A stretch of DNA of 64,000 nt from Sphingobacterium athyrii (GTDB lineage Bacteria; Bacteroidota; Bacteroidia; Sphingobacteriales; Sphingobacteriaceae), in the NCBI RefSeq assembly GCF_003071065.1, contig NZ_QCXX01000002.1, positions 1 to 64,000 on the forward strand, written 5' to 3'. The notes beneath the pieces were generated by a model. That model worked only from the letters and a program-made list of their open reading frames with translations. It did not search any database and was not told where the DNA came from. Positions 27,489-36,125 of this stretch are shown here, one piece after another. Every line of letters starts with the position of its first letter. Positions within the stretch are counted from its first letter, which is position 1. Made by a program: the position numbers and the translations under genes.

Positions 27489-30334
27489 TAGGTGTAATTT
27501 AAACTTACGGTTGGTACGATGCGCTGTGTTGTCGTATTATCATTGATGTAAGTGCCTTTCACGACAAACTCAAAGTCGGGCAGCGGATATCTAAAAGCAT
27601 TGAAATCAAAGGAAAGGTATGCTCCAAAGCTCTTCGGTGCCGCTTCCTTATGTTTATGGATATTCTGATAGTCCGCAAATAAACCACCTTTTATACGTTT
27701 TATATAGGCTAGTGATCCTACCCCAAAATCAGGATAGGCAATAGGGAATCTATAGTTGATCAGTAACGTGTTTTTCACTTTCTCATATTTATAATAACTA
27801 AACCCGCTGACCAAGGGAATGTCGTTGATGTATTCATAGATACCTGTTCCCGCCTGTGCGCTTAAGCGGACCTGAAATCCATGGTTATTCATGAATCCGG
27901 GGAGATAGAATACCGTTCGTGCGGATAGAATTTCACCTTTGGCCTTGTTTTCAAAAGGAGTGTGTCTGTAGGTTACACTAAAATTCTGTCCCCATCTCGG
28001 ATATTGGTCCATCGTTGCCATGCGGGCATTTCGATTGAAATAAAGTTGGTAAGTCAATGGAAATGCAGTCTCGTAATTAAAGTTTTTAAGGTCATTGCGA
28101 CTTAAATTGTAGCGTTTCAAATAAGCCGTTGCAAAATTGAATCCCATTGAATAATTGTAATCAAGTCTATAAAAGGACAACGGGATGGAAATCTGTGACG
28201 AAACGTAATGTTCTCTCCAGTCGAATCTAATGCTGCTGTCCGGTTTGTTGGGAATCGTCGCAGCTGCGATCTGACCTCTGTTTTCATAACGGAGGGAGAA
28301 TTTTGGAAAATATTTATTATACGTTAGCTCGGCAGAATAAATACCTTTTCGGATGTCCGTGTCGTATTCGTAACCAAGTGCAATTTGGGTGGTGTTTAAA
28401 ATGTTATTTGAAAGCCAAAAAATACCCGGTTTGAAATTGTCGAAACTTTCAAAATTGCTGCTGCTTAGTGAGAGACTATGGAAGTTGAATGTTCGGCCGG
28501 GTCCTTTGTAGGGTGTGATGATGTATTTTTGGCTGGAATCCGGTGCAGTGGCGGCAATATTGAATATACTGTCCTTTTGTACAGCTGCGGAATAGTAATG
28601 GGAAAAATAATCAGTTTCCGGTTTGATTTCAAAGACGGTGTCTATGTTTGTCTGACTGATTTTATAGCCATTATACTGATAGTTATTAAAAAGTAATCGC
28701 TTGGTGTCCTTATCATAAAAGGGATTAAAAGCACCAAATGGCGCTTTCGTCAAGAGCTGTTTGGCGCCCGACTGACGATCTATCTTGTAAATGTTGTCAA
28801 TACCATTAAAGTTTGCTTTGACAAGGATATTCATACCCGGAAGGTATTGAGGTCGTTCGTATTGTTGGTTGCCCCAAGGAGTCAGGTTTGTTATTTTATC
28901 ATTTTTAAGATCAATCTCACAGAGTGCCGTTCCAATTTCTGAAAGGCGGATCGCAATGATTTTATCGCCTGTGGCATTAAATGCAGGATGCTGAAGCTGC
29001 TCGGACCCCGGGGTTTTTACACGCTTGATTACAGAGCCGTTTTTAAGGCTTATGAGCGTAAGATAGCTTGTGTTGGATAAATCTACTTCGATGCAGGCGA
29101 TAGACTCTTCTATGGGGCTAAATACGGGTGAGTAATACCTGGATTGCTTGGTAAGTGTTTTAATTTCTCCAGTTTTCCGGTTCATTAAGTTGATGACACT
29201 GTATGTTCTCTTATTATAACGTGGATCTTTTCGGAGTTCATCCCATACGATGTATGTGCTGTTGATGTCGAAATGCGGTGTCAGCTGGATACCTGTTTTT
29301 ACAAGTTGTGCTTCCGATTTCTTATCGTTGTCATAAGTATATATCGCATTTGTTTTTTCTGGATTTTGCTTGATGAAGTAAATCAAATTTCCACTTGATT
29401 TTGGTAATAGATTGTTGTTGTAATAGCGGTTATTTTGACCAGAAATTTCAACGTAATTTTGGGCGGAATAATTTGCTGTTTTTGCCTTCCATATCGTGTC
29501 CAATTTTGCGATCGTTTTGTTAAATAAATAACTGCTATTTCCACCTATTTTTTTCTTCAATACACGATTGATATTATAGGGGTAGAGCGGCCGTTTGTTG
29601 AGCTCTGAAAATAAATCTGCTTCGTAATTTGATGGCAGTTCAGACTTCAGCGTTGATGTCATCAGGTAGCCAATGGTGTAGTAACTGGGGACAATATCCT
29701 TAAAGGATCCGAGTAAGTATTTGTTGAAACTGTAGTTGTGTTTCGATTGGAAGTTGGCTTTGATCGGCATTTCAAAAGAAGGCAATCGCCCCCTTCCGCC
29801 ATGAGAATAAATGGTTTCAGTTAGTGTGGCGTCACCCTCAAAAAACCAGGAAGGAACTGTAAGTCCATAATAAGCTAAGGCTAATTGTTCAAAAAAAGGA
29901 GCTCCCAATTTTCCTGTCAATTTGTCAAATTGACTAACGTGTCTAGACTCGTGGAGGATCAGATTAGGTAGCCAAGTTTGGTTGTCGGGTTCAGCTCCGG
30001 CGGTGCTATAGAGTTCGGATTTGCGAGGAGATAATTGCACAAAACCATTTGTCTCTAGGTTCGTGTTGTGTATAATGAAAGGAATTTTTCGAGGTGTTAT
30101 TTTGTAATTTCTACTTGTTGTGCGCAAGGAGTTGTGGACCTGATTTGCTAGGGTAGGGGCTTTGTCTTTCATCTCTTCAGGGAAAATGAGTTTAAAATTA
30201 GGTGTCTCAATTTTGAACCATTTCTGACTTAAGGGGGCTTGGCTATCCTCAAAAAACTGTGCAAAAGCACTTTTTGAAGATATTGTTAATGTTAATAGTG
30301 TTAAAGCGCTGGTAATTATATTTTTATACTTCAT
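27485..30334 (-). CDS. Secreted metallopeptidase-like, beta-propeller and outer-membrane barrel fusion
   Basis: A 949-residue envelope protein. Signal peptide 1-25 (ends SAFA). The N-terminal domain has HESRH at 128-132, a HExxH zinc motif, and a third-ligand candidate Glu166 in WFFEGDAT, the pattern of gluzincin/peptidase-MA-like domains. Residues of about 300-590 form TolB/WD40-like propeller repeats (PVFSPIEESIACIE, HPAFNATGDKIIAI, NPFYDKDTKRLLF). The last 320 residues alternate polar and aromatic residues and end VSLNYTY, as in outer-membrane beta-barrels. Function unknown. Peptidase activity is predicted from the motif only. It stands alone, convergent with the EEP gene. Confidence 0.8.
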   Translation of the reverse strand: MKYKNIITSALTLLTLTISSKSAFAQFFEDSQAPLSQKWFKIETPNFKLIFPEEMKDKAPTLANQVHNSLRTTSRNYKITPRKIPFIIHNTNLETNGFVQLSPRKSELYSTAGAEPDNQTWLPNLILHESRHVSQFDKLTGKLGAPFFEQLALAYYGLTVPSWFFEGDATLTETIYSHGGRGRLPSFEMPIKANFQSKHNYSFNKYLLGSFKDIVPSYYTIGYLMTSTLKSELPSNYEADLFSELNKRPLYPYNINRVLKKKIGGNSSYLFNKTIAKLDTIWKAKTANYSAQNYVEISGQNNRYYNNNLLPKSSGNLIYFIKQNPEKTNAIYTYDNDKKSEAQLVKTGIQLTPHFDINSTYIVWDELRKDPRYNKRTYSVINLMNRKTGEIKTLTKQSRYYSPVFSPIEESIACIEVDLSNTSYLTLISLKNGSVIKRVKTPGSEQLQHPAFNATGDKIIAIRLSEIGTALCEIDLKNDKITNLTPWGNQQYERPQYLPGMNILVKANFNGIDNIYKIDRQSGAKQLLTKAPFGAFNPFYDKDTKRLLFNNYQYNGYKISQTNIDTVFEIKPETDYFSHYYSAAVQKDSIFNIAATAPDSSQKYIITPYKGPGRTFNFHSLSLSSSNFESFDNFKPGIFWLSNNILNTTQIALGYEYDTDIRKGIYSAELTYNKYFPKFSLRYENRGQIAAATIPNKPDSSIRFDWREHYVSSQISIPLSFYRLDYNYSMGFNFATAYLKRYNLSRNDLKNFNYETAFPLTYQLYFNRNARMATMDQYPRWGQNFSVTYRHTPFENKAKGEILSARTVFYLPGFMNNHGFQVRLSAQAGTGIYEYINDIPLVSGFSYYKYEKVKNTLLINYRFPIAYPDFGVGSLAYIKRIKGGLFADYQNIHKHKEAAPKSFGAYLSFDFNAFRYPLPDFEFVVKGTYINDNTTTQRIVPTVSLNYTY

Positions 30335-30978
30335 TTATATGGCTATTTTTCAATTTGCTATTTTTTTTAGCTAAATATTTTGATTTTATATAAATCTTAT
30401 GTTTTTATTGATTTTATAAATATGTTGATTTATATATATTTATGGTTTTATTGTGTTTATGTTTTTTGCTGTCTATTTGTTGTTTTTTATTGATTTTAGT
30501 TAACTGCTTTCGTCGTGGAAATTTGTTTTTCAACTGGAAAGAAGTATGTGACGAATATACTTAAATATTCATCCATAAGATAGCGCGTGTCAAAAAATAT
30601 TTGGATATTTTTTGCAGCTAAGAATTTAGAGATAAGGTCTGACGAAGCTGCAGTTCTTGTAGTGTTGTACTTGTGGATCCTTTAAATTTTCTGATGGGTT
30701 TTATAAAGGAAAAAGCCCGGGGGAAGATTTTATTGAGAAGTGGCCCTTCCATTTTTCTTGATCGAATCCTGGGTTGTTTTTGTGATACATTTGATGATGA
30801 CAAAATGTCTTTATTTAAAAGAACTGCATTTGTTAGGTGCATGATTGAAAGAGGGATTTTACCACAGTTTCGATATCTTTTTATTATTTATTTTTTTATT
30901 CAGAATTTACGTTAAAAAAGCGATTTTTGTAACATATAATTTTTTACCGATGTAGGATTTTAAAATCGAAAGGAAGAT
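30335..30978. other. Gene-free stretch before mgtE, with a G+C-richer block
   Basis: Very AT-rich on both sides. Between about 30616 and 30855 the composition is visibly more G+C-rich and both strands have open frames of 74-80 codons. The minus-strand frame (30842 to 30618) ends in SFIKPIRKFKGSTSTTLQE and looks partly protein-like, but no family is recognised and no start signal is evident. It could be a decayed gene, an interspersed repeat or an RNA gene. Confidence 0.45.
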
Positions 30979-32355
30979 ATGGAAGAACTGGAAATGCAGG
31001 TAAGTCAAATAGAACAATTGATAGCAAATGAAGACTTTGTTGGGCTGGAGGAATTCCTAAATGAATTGAATATTTCTGAAGTAGAGGAGCTGATTGATGA
31101 ACTGCCTGAACATGGTCCACTCTTTATCGAATCCTTAAATTTAAATCGTGCGGTAAACGTTTTTCGTATCCTGGATTTTCCTACTCAAAATCGAATTTTT
31201 AAAAGACTTTCTAAGGCTAAAATAAGTGCATTAATTAATGAATTACCTCCTGATGATCGGACCTCTTTTTTCTCCGAAATGAAGGATGATATTAAGCATT
31301 TAATATTACTATTACCGCCTAAAGATCGGGTTGAGGCGCTCGCATTATTGGGGTATCCTGAAGACAGTGTCGGACGGTTAATGACGCCAGATTATATTAC
31401 GGTAAAAGCACACTGGAGTATCGAAAGAATATTAGGGCATATCCGTCGATATGGGAAAGATTCTGAGACCATAGATGTGCTTTATGTCATAGATTCAAAT
31501 GGTAAATTGATCGATGATATTCGTATTAAAGATGTTTTGATGGCGGAGCCCGAAACAATTGTAGGGGACCTTATTGATTACCGCTTGATTTCCCTGAATG
31601 CTTATGATCCGCAGGAGGAAGCCATTAATATTTTCCGGATGAACAATAGGGTTGCGCTTCCGGTTGTGGACGGGCAGGGGGTGATGCTTGGGATCGTTAC
31701 CGTGGATGATATCTTATGGTTGGCCAATGAGGAGTATACGGAGGATATGCAGCGTATTGGAGGGACTGAGGCGTTGGATGAACCCTATTTGGATGTTTCT
31801 ATTAAAAACCTCGTGAAAAAGCGGGCTGGCTGGTTGATTGTTTTATTTCTGGGGCAGTTGTTGACCGCGACGGTCATTGAGCATTTCGAAGAGCAGATGG
31901 CAAGTGCCATCATGTTATTCGCTTTGATGCCGGTCATTATTTCCAGTGGTGGCAATAGTGGCTCACAGGCTTCGACATTGATCATCCAGGCGATGGCATT
32001 GGGTGAGGTGACTCTTTCGGATTGGTGGCGTGTTATGCGCAGGGAGATATTGTCCGGTCTGCTGCTTGGGCTTATTTTGGGTGCATTGGGCTTTTTGAGG
32101 ATTATGGCCTGGCAGTCTTTTGCGCATACCTATGGTGAATACTGGGTATTGGTCGCTTTAGTGATTTCATTATCCTTGATCGGTGTTGTTCTGTGGGGGT
32201 CGCTTATGGGTTCCATGTTGCCCTTTGTGATGAAAAGATTGGGAGCGGATCCGGCGAGCTCATCGGCACCATTTGTGTCCACGCTAGTTGATGTTACAGG
32301 TCTTCTCATTTATTTCACGGTGGCCACACTCATCCTGAAAGGGGTGTTGCTCTAA
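30979..32355 (+). CDS. mgtE: Magnesium transporter MgtE
   Basis: Magnesium channel of the inner membrane with its own cytosolic magnesium sensor. Residues 1-130 are the MgtE N-domain superhelix (LPEHG, LPPDDRTSFF), 135-260 two CBS domains (SVGRLMTPDYITVK; RVALPVVDGQGVMLGIV), and 285-458 five membrane helices. The pore-region signature GGNSGSQASTLIIQAMALGE (about 325-344) is complete. Length 458 is normal. Stand-alone gene; the upstream 640 nt contains no recognisable magnesium riboswitch. Confidence 0.96.
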   Translation: MEELEMQVSQIEQLIANEDFVGLEEFLNELNISEVEELIDELPEHGPLFIESLNLNRAVNVFRILDFPTQNRIFKRLSKAKISALINELPPDDRTSFFSEMKDDIKHLILLLPPKDRVEALALLGYPEDSVGRLMTPDYITVKAHWSIERILGHIRRYGKDSETIDVLYVIDSNGKLIDDIRIKDVLMAEPETIVGDLIDYRLISLNAYDPQEEAINIFRMNNRVALPVVDGQGVMLGIVTVDDILWLANEEYTEDMQRIGGTEALDEPYLDVSIKNLVKKRAGWLIVLFLGQLLTATVIEHFEEQMASAIMLFALMPVIISSGGNSGSQASTLIIQAMALGEVTLSDWWRVMRREILSGLLLGLILGALGFLRIMAWQSFAHTYGEYWVLVALVISLSLIGVVLWGSLMGSMLPFVMKRLGADPASSSAPFVSTLVDVTGLLIYFTVATLILKGVLL

Positions 32356-32611
32356 AGGTCCGTTTGATTTGATTCGTTGGGAGCAATCGCTAAAGGTGTC
32401 TTTTTATGTGGCAGTAAAACCTGGATTATGCTGTTTGAATTGCTTAAAGGAGGTTTTTGCCCATGATTCCAAAAAAGGAAAATAAATTATTCTTGTTGGA
32501 TTTTAGGAAGTTGTAAAAAATGTGTTCAAAAAATTTGTAGTATTCTAATAATCTTCCGATACTTGCATCACGGAAACGCGATAGAGTCTCCGGAAAAATT
32601 GAAAAAAATAC

Positions 32612-32685
32612 TCCTGAATAGCTCAGCAGGTTAGAGCATCTGACTGTTAATCAGAGGGTCGCTGGTTCGAGCCCAGCTTCAGGAG
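32612..32685 (+). tRNA. tRNA-Asn (GTT), copy 1
   Basis: Seventy-four nt. Acceptor TCCTGAA pairs with TTCAGGA, anticodon loop CTGTTAA gives anticodon GTT, T-loop GGTTCGAGCC is normal. CCA is not encoded. D-loop has AGCAGGTTA. Confidence 0.96.
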
Positions 32686-32734
32686 CAATTAGAAACTTAC
32701 ATAACCGGAGTTTTTAAAGTATTTAGTTTTTCAT

Positions 32735-32808
32735 TCCTGAATAGCTCAGCCGGTTAGAGCATCTGACTGTTAATCAGAGGGTCGCTGGTTCGAGCCCAGC
32801 TTCAGGAG
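32735..32808 (+). tRNA. tRNA-Asn (GTT), copy 2
   Basis: Same as copy 1 except for one D-loop base (AGCCGGTTA instead of AGCAGGTTA). CCA not encoded. Confidence 0.96.
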
Positions 32809-32854
32809 CAATAAGCAAATGATAAAATTATTTGCGAATACTATAAAAATGTGC

Positions 32855-32862
32855 TATTTTTG
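32855..32862 (+). promoter_or_regulatory. Promoter -7 element of the third tRNA-Asn gene
   Basis: TATTTTTG (TAnnTTTG) with a -33 TTTG at 32831-32834, spacing 20 nt, 41 nt before the mature tRNA. Suggests that the third copy has its own promoter. Confidence 0.6.
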
Positions 32863-32902
32863 TGCATTCGATGAGAAAGAAGTTTCTCGGAAAAATAAAA
32901 AT

Positions 32903-32976
32903 TCCTGAATAGCTCAGCAGGTTAGAGCATCTGACTGTTAATCAGAGGGTCGCTGGTTCGAGCCCAGCTTCAGGAG
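32903..32976 (+). tRNA. tRNA-Asn (GTT), copy 3
   Basis: Identical in sequence to copy 1. The sequences just upstream of copies 1 and 3 also resemble each other (both contain CGGAAAAAT), so they may come from one duplication. CCA not encoded. Confidence 0.96.
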
Positions 32977-32984
32977 CAATATTG

Positions 32985-33009
32985 AAACCGGCTTTATGCC
33001 GGTTTTTTT
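32985..33009 (+). terminator. Terminator of the tRNA-Asn array
   Basis: Stem AAACCGGC (32985-32992) with GCCGGTTT (32998-33005), 5-nt loop, T-run to 33009. Confidence 0.9.
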
Positions 33010-33033
33010 GTTTACCATGCTTATTAAAAAACT

Positions 33034-33948
33034 ATGAGTTTAGTAATTATTGGTACGGTGGCTTTTGATACAATTGAAACACCGTTCGGTAAAACTGACA
33101 AAATTCTAGGTGGTGCCGGTACCTTCGCGGGTATAGCGGCATCCTATTTATGTGATCAGATCAAATTGGTCAGTGTTGTTGGAGAAGACTTTGGAAGCTC
33201 CAATCTAGCACTTATAAAAGATCATGGTATCGATGTTTCAGGTGTTCAGATAGTTCCGGGAGGACAAACATTTTCTTGGTCCGGAAGATATCACAATGAC
33301 ATGAATAGCCGCGACACGTTGGCGACTGACTTAAATGTACTGGCAGATTTCGACCCGATTATTCCTGATAGTTATCAGGACTGTGAGTATCTTCTGCTCG
33401 GGAATCTAACACCTCAGGTGCAGTTAACGACGTTGGCCCGTCTAAACAGGAAACCAAAACTGGTGGTGCTGGACACGATGAATTATTGGATGAATGTTGC
33501 CTTGGATGATTTAAAGAAAGTTCTCCAAAAGGTTGATGTCTTGACAATCAATGACGCTGAGGCTAGACAACTATCAGGTGAATATTCTCTGGTCAAAGCC
33601 GCAGAAGTTATTTTGGCAATGGGCCCAAAATATTTAATCATCAAAAAAGGGGAACACGGTGCATTGCTTTTTGGTGAAAATCAGATTTTTTCTGCGCCAG
33701 CACTACCTCTAGCCGATGTATTTGATCCTACAGGAGCAGGAGACTCTTTTGCAGGTGGTTTTATCGGCTATCTTGCCAAAGTGAAAAGCATCAACTTTAA
33801 CAACATGAAAAACGCCTTGATTTTTGGGTCAGTATTGGCTTCCTTTTGTGTAGAGAAGTTTGGGACAGATCGTCTTGTAGAGCTCACCGATGGAGACATA
33901 CAGAAGCGTCTGAATGCCTTTGTTGCGCTGTCACAGTTTAGTCTATAA
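33034..33948 (+). CDS. PfkB/ribokinase-family carbohydrate kinase
   Basis: A 304-residue ribokinase-fold sugar or nucleoside kinase. It starts with the VIIGTVAFDTIETPFG strand-turn of the family; LGGAGTFAG (about 24-32) is the first signature region, and DVFDPTGAGDSFAGGFIGYL (about 228-247) is the second PfkB signature with the catalytic Asp in GAGDSF. ISINDAE-like TINDAEA occurs near 171-177. Substrate cannot be assigned; adenosine/ribokinase-like members are often found alone in Bacteroidota. It begins 25 nt after the tRNA terminator and is convergent with the cytochrome b5-like gene, 7 nt away. Confidence 0.88.
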   Translation: MSLVIIGTVAFDTIETPFGKTDKILGGAGTFAGIAASYLCDQIKLVSVVGEDFGSSNLALIKDHGIDVSGVQIVPGGQTFSWSGRYHNDMNSRDTLATDLNVLADFDPIIPDSYQDCEYLLLGNLTPQVQLTTLARLNRKPKLVVLDTMNYWMNVALDDLKKVLQKVDVLTINDAEARQLSGEYSLVKAAEVILAMGPKYLIIKKGEHGALLFGENQIFSAPALPLADVFDPTGAGDSFAGGFIGYLAKVKSINFNNMKNALIFGSVLASFCVEKFGTDRLVELTDGDIQKRLNAFVALSQFSL

Positions 33949-33955
33949 GTTCTAA

Positions 33956-34201
33956 TTAGCCTTTCAAGATTCCAATAACTTCGAATTTAGAAAATACAGT
34001 ATCTGAATGAGGAGCATCTATGAGCTCCTCAGTTAGATCTTGGCCTGCCCAATGTTCATAGTGCAAGCCATTTTTCCAAAGCCTACTATCACTCACATCA
34101 TAGATGTAACTATTATAAGCCACCCAAATTTGCGGCTTATCTTGTCCATTTCGCAATGCGAGCTGGCTCTTACTATATTCGGGTAATCCTTCTTTTGTCA
34201 T
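33956..34201 (-). CDS. Cytochrome b5-like haem/steroid-binding domain protein
   Basis: An 81-residue single-domain protein. The arrangement PEYSKSQLALRNGQDKPQIW-type start, IYDVSDSRLW (about 33-42), and HYEHWAGQDLTEELIDAPHS (about 47-66) with candidate haem-ligand histidines matches the small bacterial cytochrome b5-like/steroid-binding family. No signal peptide or membrane helix, so it is cytosolic or peripheral. An in-frame GTG precedes the ATG. It lies 32 nt behind the sigma-factor gene on the same strand and may share its transcript. Confidence 0.83.
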   Translation of the reverse strand: MTKEGLPEYSKSQLALRNGQDKPQIWVAYNSYIYDVSDSRLWKNGLHYEHWAGQDLTEELIDAPHSDTVFSKFEVIGILKG

Positions 34202-34233
34202 CACGATCTATCAGAAGGCGAAGATAGAAAAAA

Positions 34234-34743
34234 CTAGGCGACTTTATAAGCAGATAGTGACCGTTTCATTAATTTCCGTGCCACATGTATTCTTGTCTTT
34301 ACAGTTCCGATAGGGATGTTTAAATGTTCTGATATCTCATGGTATTTAAATCCTTCGAAATAGAGGGAAAAGGGGACGTAGTATTCTTCTGAAAGATTAG
34401 ACAGGGCTTCGTGAATATCCTCCATGACAAACTTACTTTCTCCTTGGTTGCTTGAAGCGGATATTAATAGATTTGAATTGGAGATATCCTCATCCTTTGT
34501 AATAAAGGAGTTCGTTTTTACAATCCGTCTATAGTTATTTATAAACGTATTTTTCATGATGGTATAGAGCCATCCTTTTAGGTTAGTGCCCTCTTTAAAA
34601 TTTTTGAAATAGGTTACAGCTTTGAGGATGGTGTCCTGTACAAGATCATTAGCATCTTCATAGTCGCTGGTAAAATTTCTGGCGTAGAGTTTTAGTGAGT
34701 CCGATTGCTCAATAACCATGCTGTCAAATTCATTCTTTGTCAT
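34234..34743 (-). CDS. ECF-type RNA polymerase sigma factor
   Basis: A 169-residue sigma-70 factor with only regions 2 and 4. Region 2: SLKLYARNFTSDYEDANDLV (about 16-35), DTILKAVTYF and the LKGWLYTIMKNTFIN stretch (about 55-69). Region 4: LSEEYYVPFSLYFEGFKYHE (about 116-135) and the helix-turn-helix IPIGTVKTRIHVARKLM (about 142-158). Typical ECF size. No FecR-like anti-sigma gene is adjacent; the downstream neighbour is the cytochrome b5-like gene. Similar factors without a paired anti-sigma gene are common in Bacteroidota. Confidence 0.92.
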   Translation of the reverse strand: MTKNEFDSMVIEQSDSLKLYARNFTSDYEDANDLVQDTILKAVTYFKNFKEGTNLKGWLYTIMKNTFINNYRRIVKTNSFITKDEDISNSNLLISASSNQGESKFVMEDIHEALSNLSEEYYVPFSLYFEGFKYHEISEHLNIPIGTVKTRIHVARKLMKRSLSAYKVA

Positions 34744-35004
34744 AGCTTAATGAATTATAACTGTTCTTTTTAGAAAACAGTAAGTTTATAAATGCGGTTC
34801 GTTAAGTATGAGGCAAATAATGCGCCAAAATCCTTAAAAAATGGATTTCTTAATGTAATTTTAAGATTATTTTAAGGCATGCAATCGTGTGCGTGTATTA
34901 ACCCTAAGTAAATAAGACGGGCTTTAGTTGATGTTGAGATGAAATAGAGGCTATATTATTGTTCTTTTAAGTTTCTAAGCGATACAAATATTTTTTTTGA
35001 TTCT

Positions 35005-36021
35005 TTACAATAAATTAACTTCGCGCTCGAGCGTAATGCCAAATTTGTCTTGTACATCTTTAATAATCTGGACAGAAAGGTTGTAAATTTCCTGACCGCT
35101 AGCATGTTGTCTATTTATTAGTACAAGCGCCTGATTTTTCCAGACACCAGCTTGACCATAATCTTTTCCTTTCCAGCCGCATTGTTCTATTAACCATCCG
35201 GCGGCCAGTTTTGTTTGTTGGTCGGGCATCGGATAATGTGGGATCGCTGGATAAAGTGCCAATAACCTTTCAAAATTATCCGCAGCGATCACTGGGTTTT
35301 TAAAAAAGCTTCCGGCGTTGCCAACTGTACTTGGGTCCGGTAGTTTTTCCACACGAATTTTTGATACTATGGTTGCGATATCAGCGATGGATGGTTGAGT
35401 TATATTTTCTTTTACGAGTTCAGCTTCAATGGCACCGTAGCTTGTATTTATTTTAGGTGTAAGACTTAGTTTATAGGTTACCTCCGTAATAATAAAGCGG
35501 CCCTTGTACTCCGTTTTAAAAATACTGTCGCGGTAGGAAAAATTGCAGTCTTCCTTTTTGAATGTTTTAAATGTGCCCAGTTTGGTGTCAAAAGCTTCGC
35601 AGGTATGAAAAACATACATTAATTCGGCCCCATAAGCACCGATATTTTGTACGGGCGATGCACCTACAGTTCCGGGAATAAGAGCCATGTTCTCTATTCC
35701 TGCATAATTTTGTCTGATGCAATGCCAAACAAAGTCATTCCAAATCTCCCCGGCTTTTGCGGTGACATATACATGATCCGATTCAATTTTGGCCTGTATA
35801 CCTTTGCTGGTCATTCGGATAATATACCCATCAAATGGTTTGGTGAATAAAACATTGCTTCCCGCGCCAAGAACAAAAAAGTTTTTGTTGAAAAGCCCTT
35901 GTTTAAAAATTTCGGTCAATGTCTCGTTATCATTCACTTCGATCAAGAAATTTGTCTTTTCTTCTATTCCAAATGTATTGAAAGGTTTCAAAGAGATATT
36001 CGATTGAATGTTTAATTCCAT
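35005..36021 (-). CDS. murB: UDP-N-acetylmuramate dehydrogenase
   Basis: FAD enzyme that reduces UDP-GlcNAc-enolpyruvate to UDP-MurNAc. From the ATG at 36021 the protein has 338 residues and begins MELNIQSNISLKPFNTFGI, the normal start of the family; the frame is open 48 nt more to another ATG (36069), giving an unlikely extension. FAD-binding motifs: VLGAGSNVLF (about 50-59), IPGTVGASPVQNIGAYG (about 116-132); active-site Ser lies in GNAGSFFKNP (about 236-245) and Glu in the C-terminal LEREVNLL. Single gene, divergent from a TetR gene. Confidence 0.95.
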   Translation of the reverse strand: MELNIQSNISLKPFNTFGIEEKTNFLIEVNDNETLTEIFKQGLFNKNFFVLGAGSNVLFTKPFDGYIIRMTSKGIQAKIESDHVYVTAKAGEIWNDFVWHCIRQNYAGIENMALIPGTVGASPVQNIGAYGAELMYVFHTCEAFDTKLGTFKTFKKEDCNFSYRDSIFKTEYKGRFIITEVTYKLSLTPKINTSYGAIEAELVKENITQPSIADIATIVSKIRVEKLPDPSTVGNAGSFFKNPVIAADNFERLLALYPAIPHYPMPDQQTKLAAGWLIEQCGWKGKDYGQAGVWKNQALVLINRQHASGQEIYNLSVQIIKDVQDKFGITLEREVNLL

Positions 36022-36125
36022 ATTGACTTTAGTTTTCAAAAATTCAAAAAAATCCGCTATCTTTAGCATGATAATCGGTAAAGATAGTATAAACCGTTTA
36101 TTTAACGATAAAAAATATAAGTTTA

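Noticed and set aside
30673..30915. 80-codon plus-strand gene before mgtE
   Set aside because: No start signal, no recognisable family, and its end runs into very AT-rich sequence; kept only as an unexplained block.
32612..32976. CRISPR-like array
   Set aside because: The three direct repeats are complete tRNA-Asn genes.
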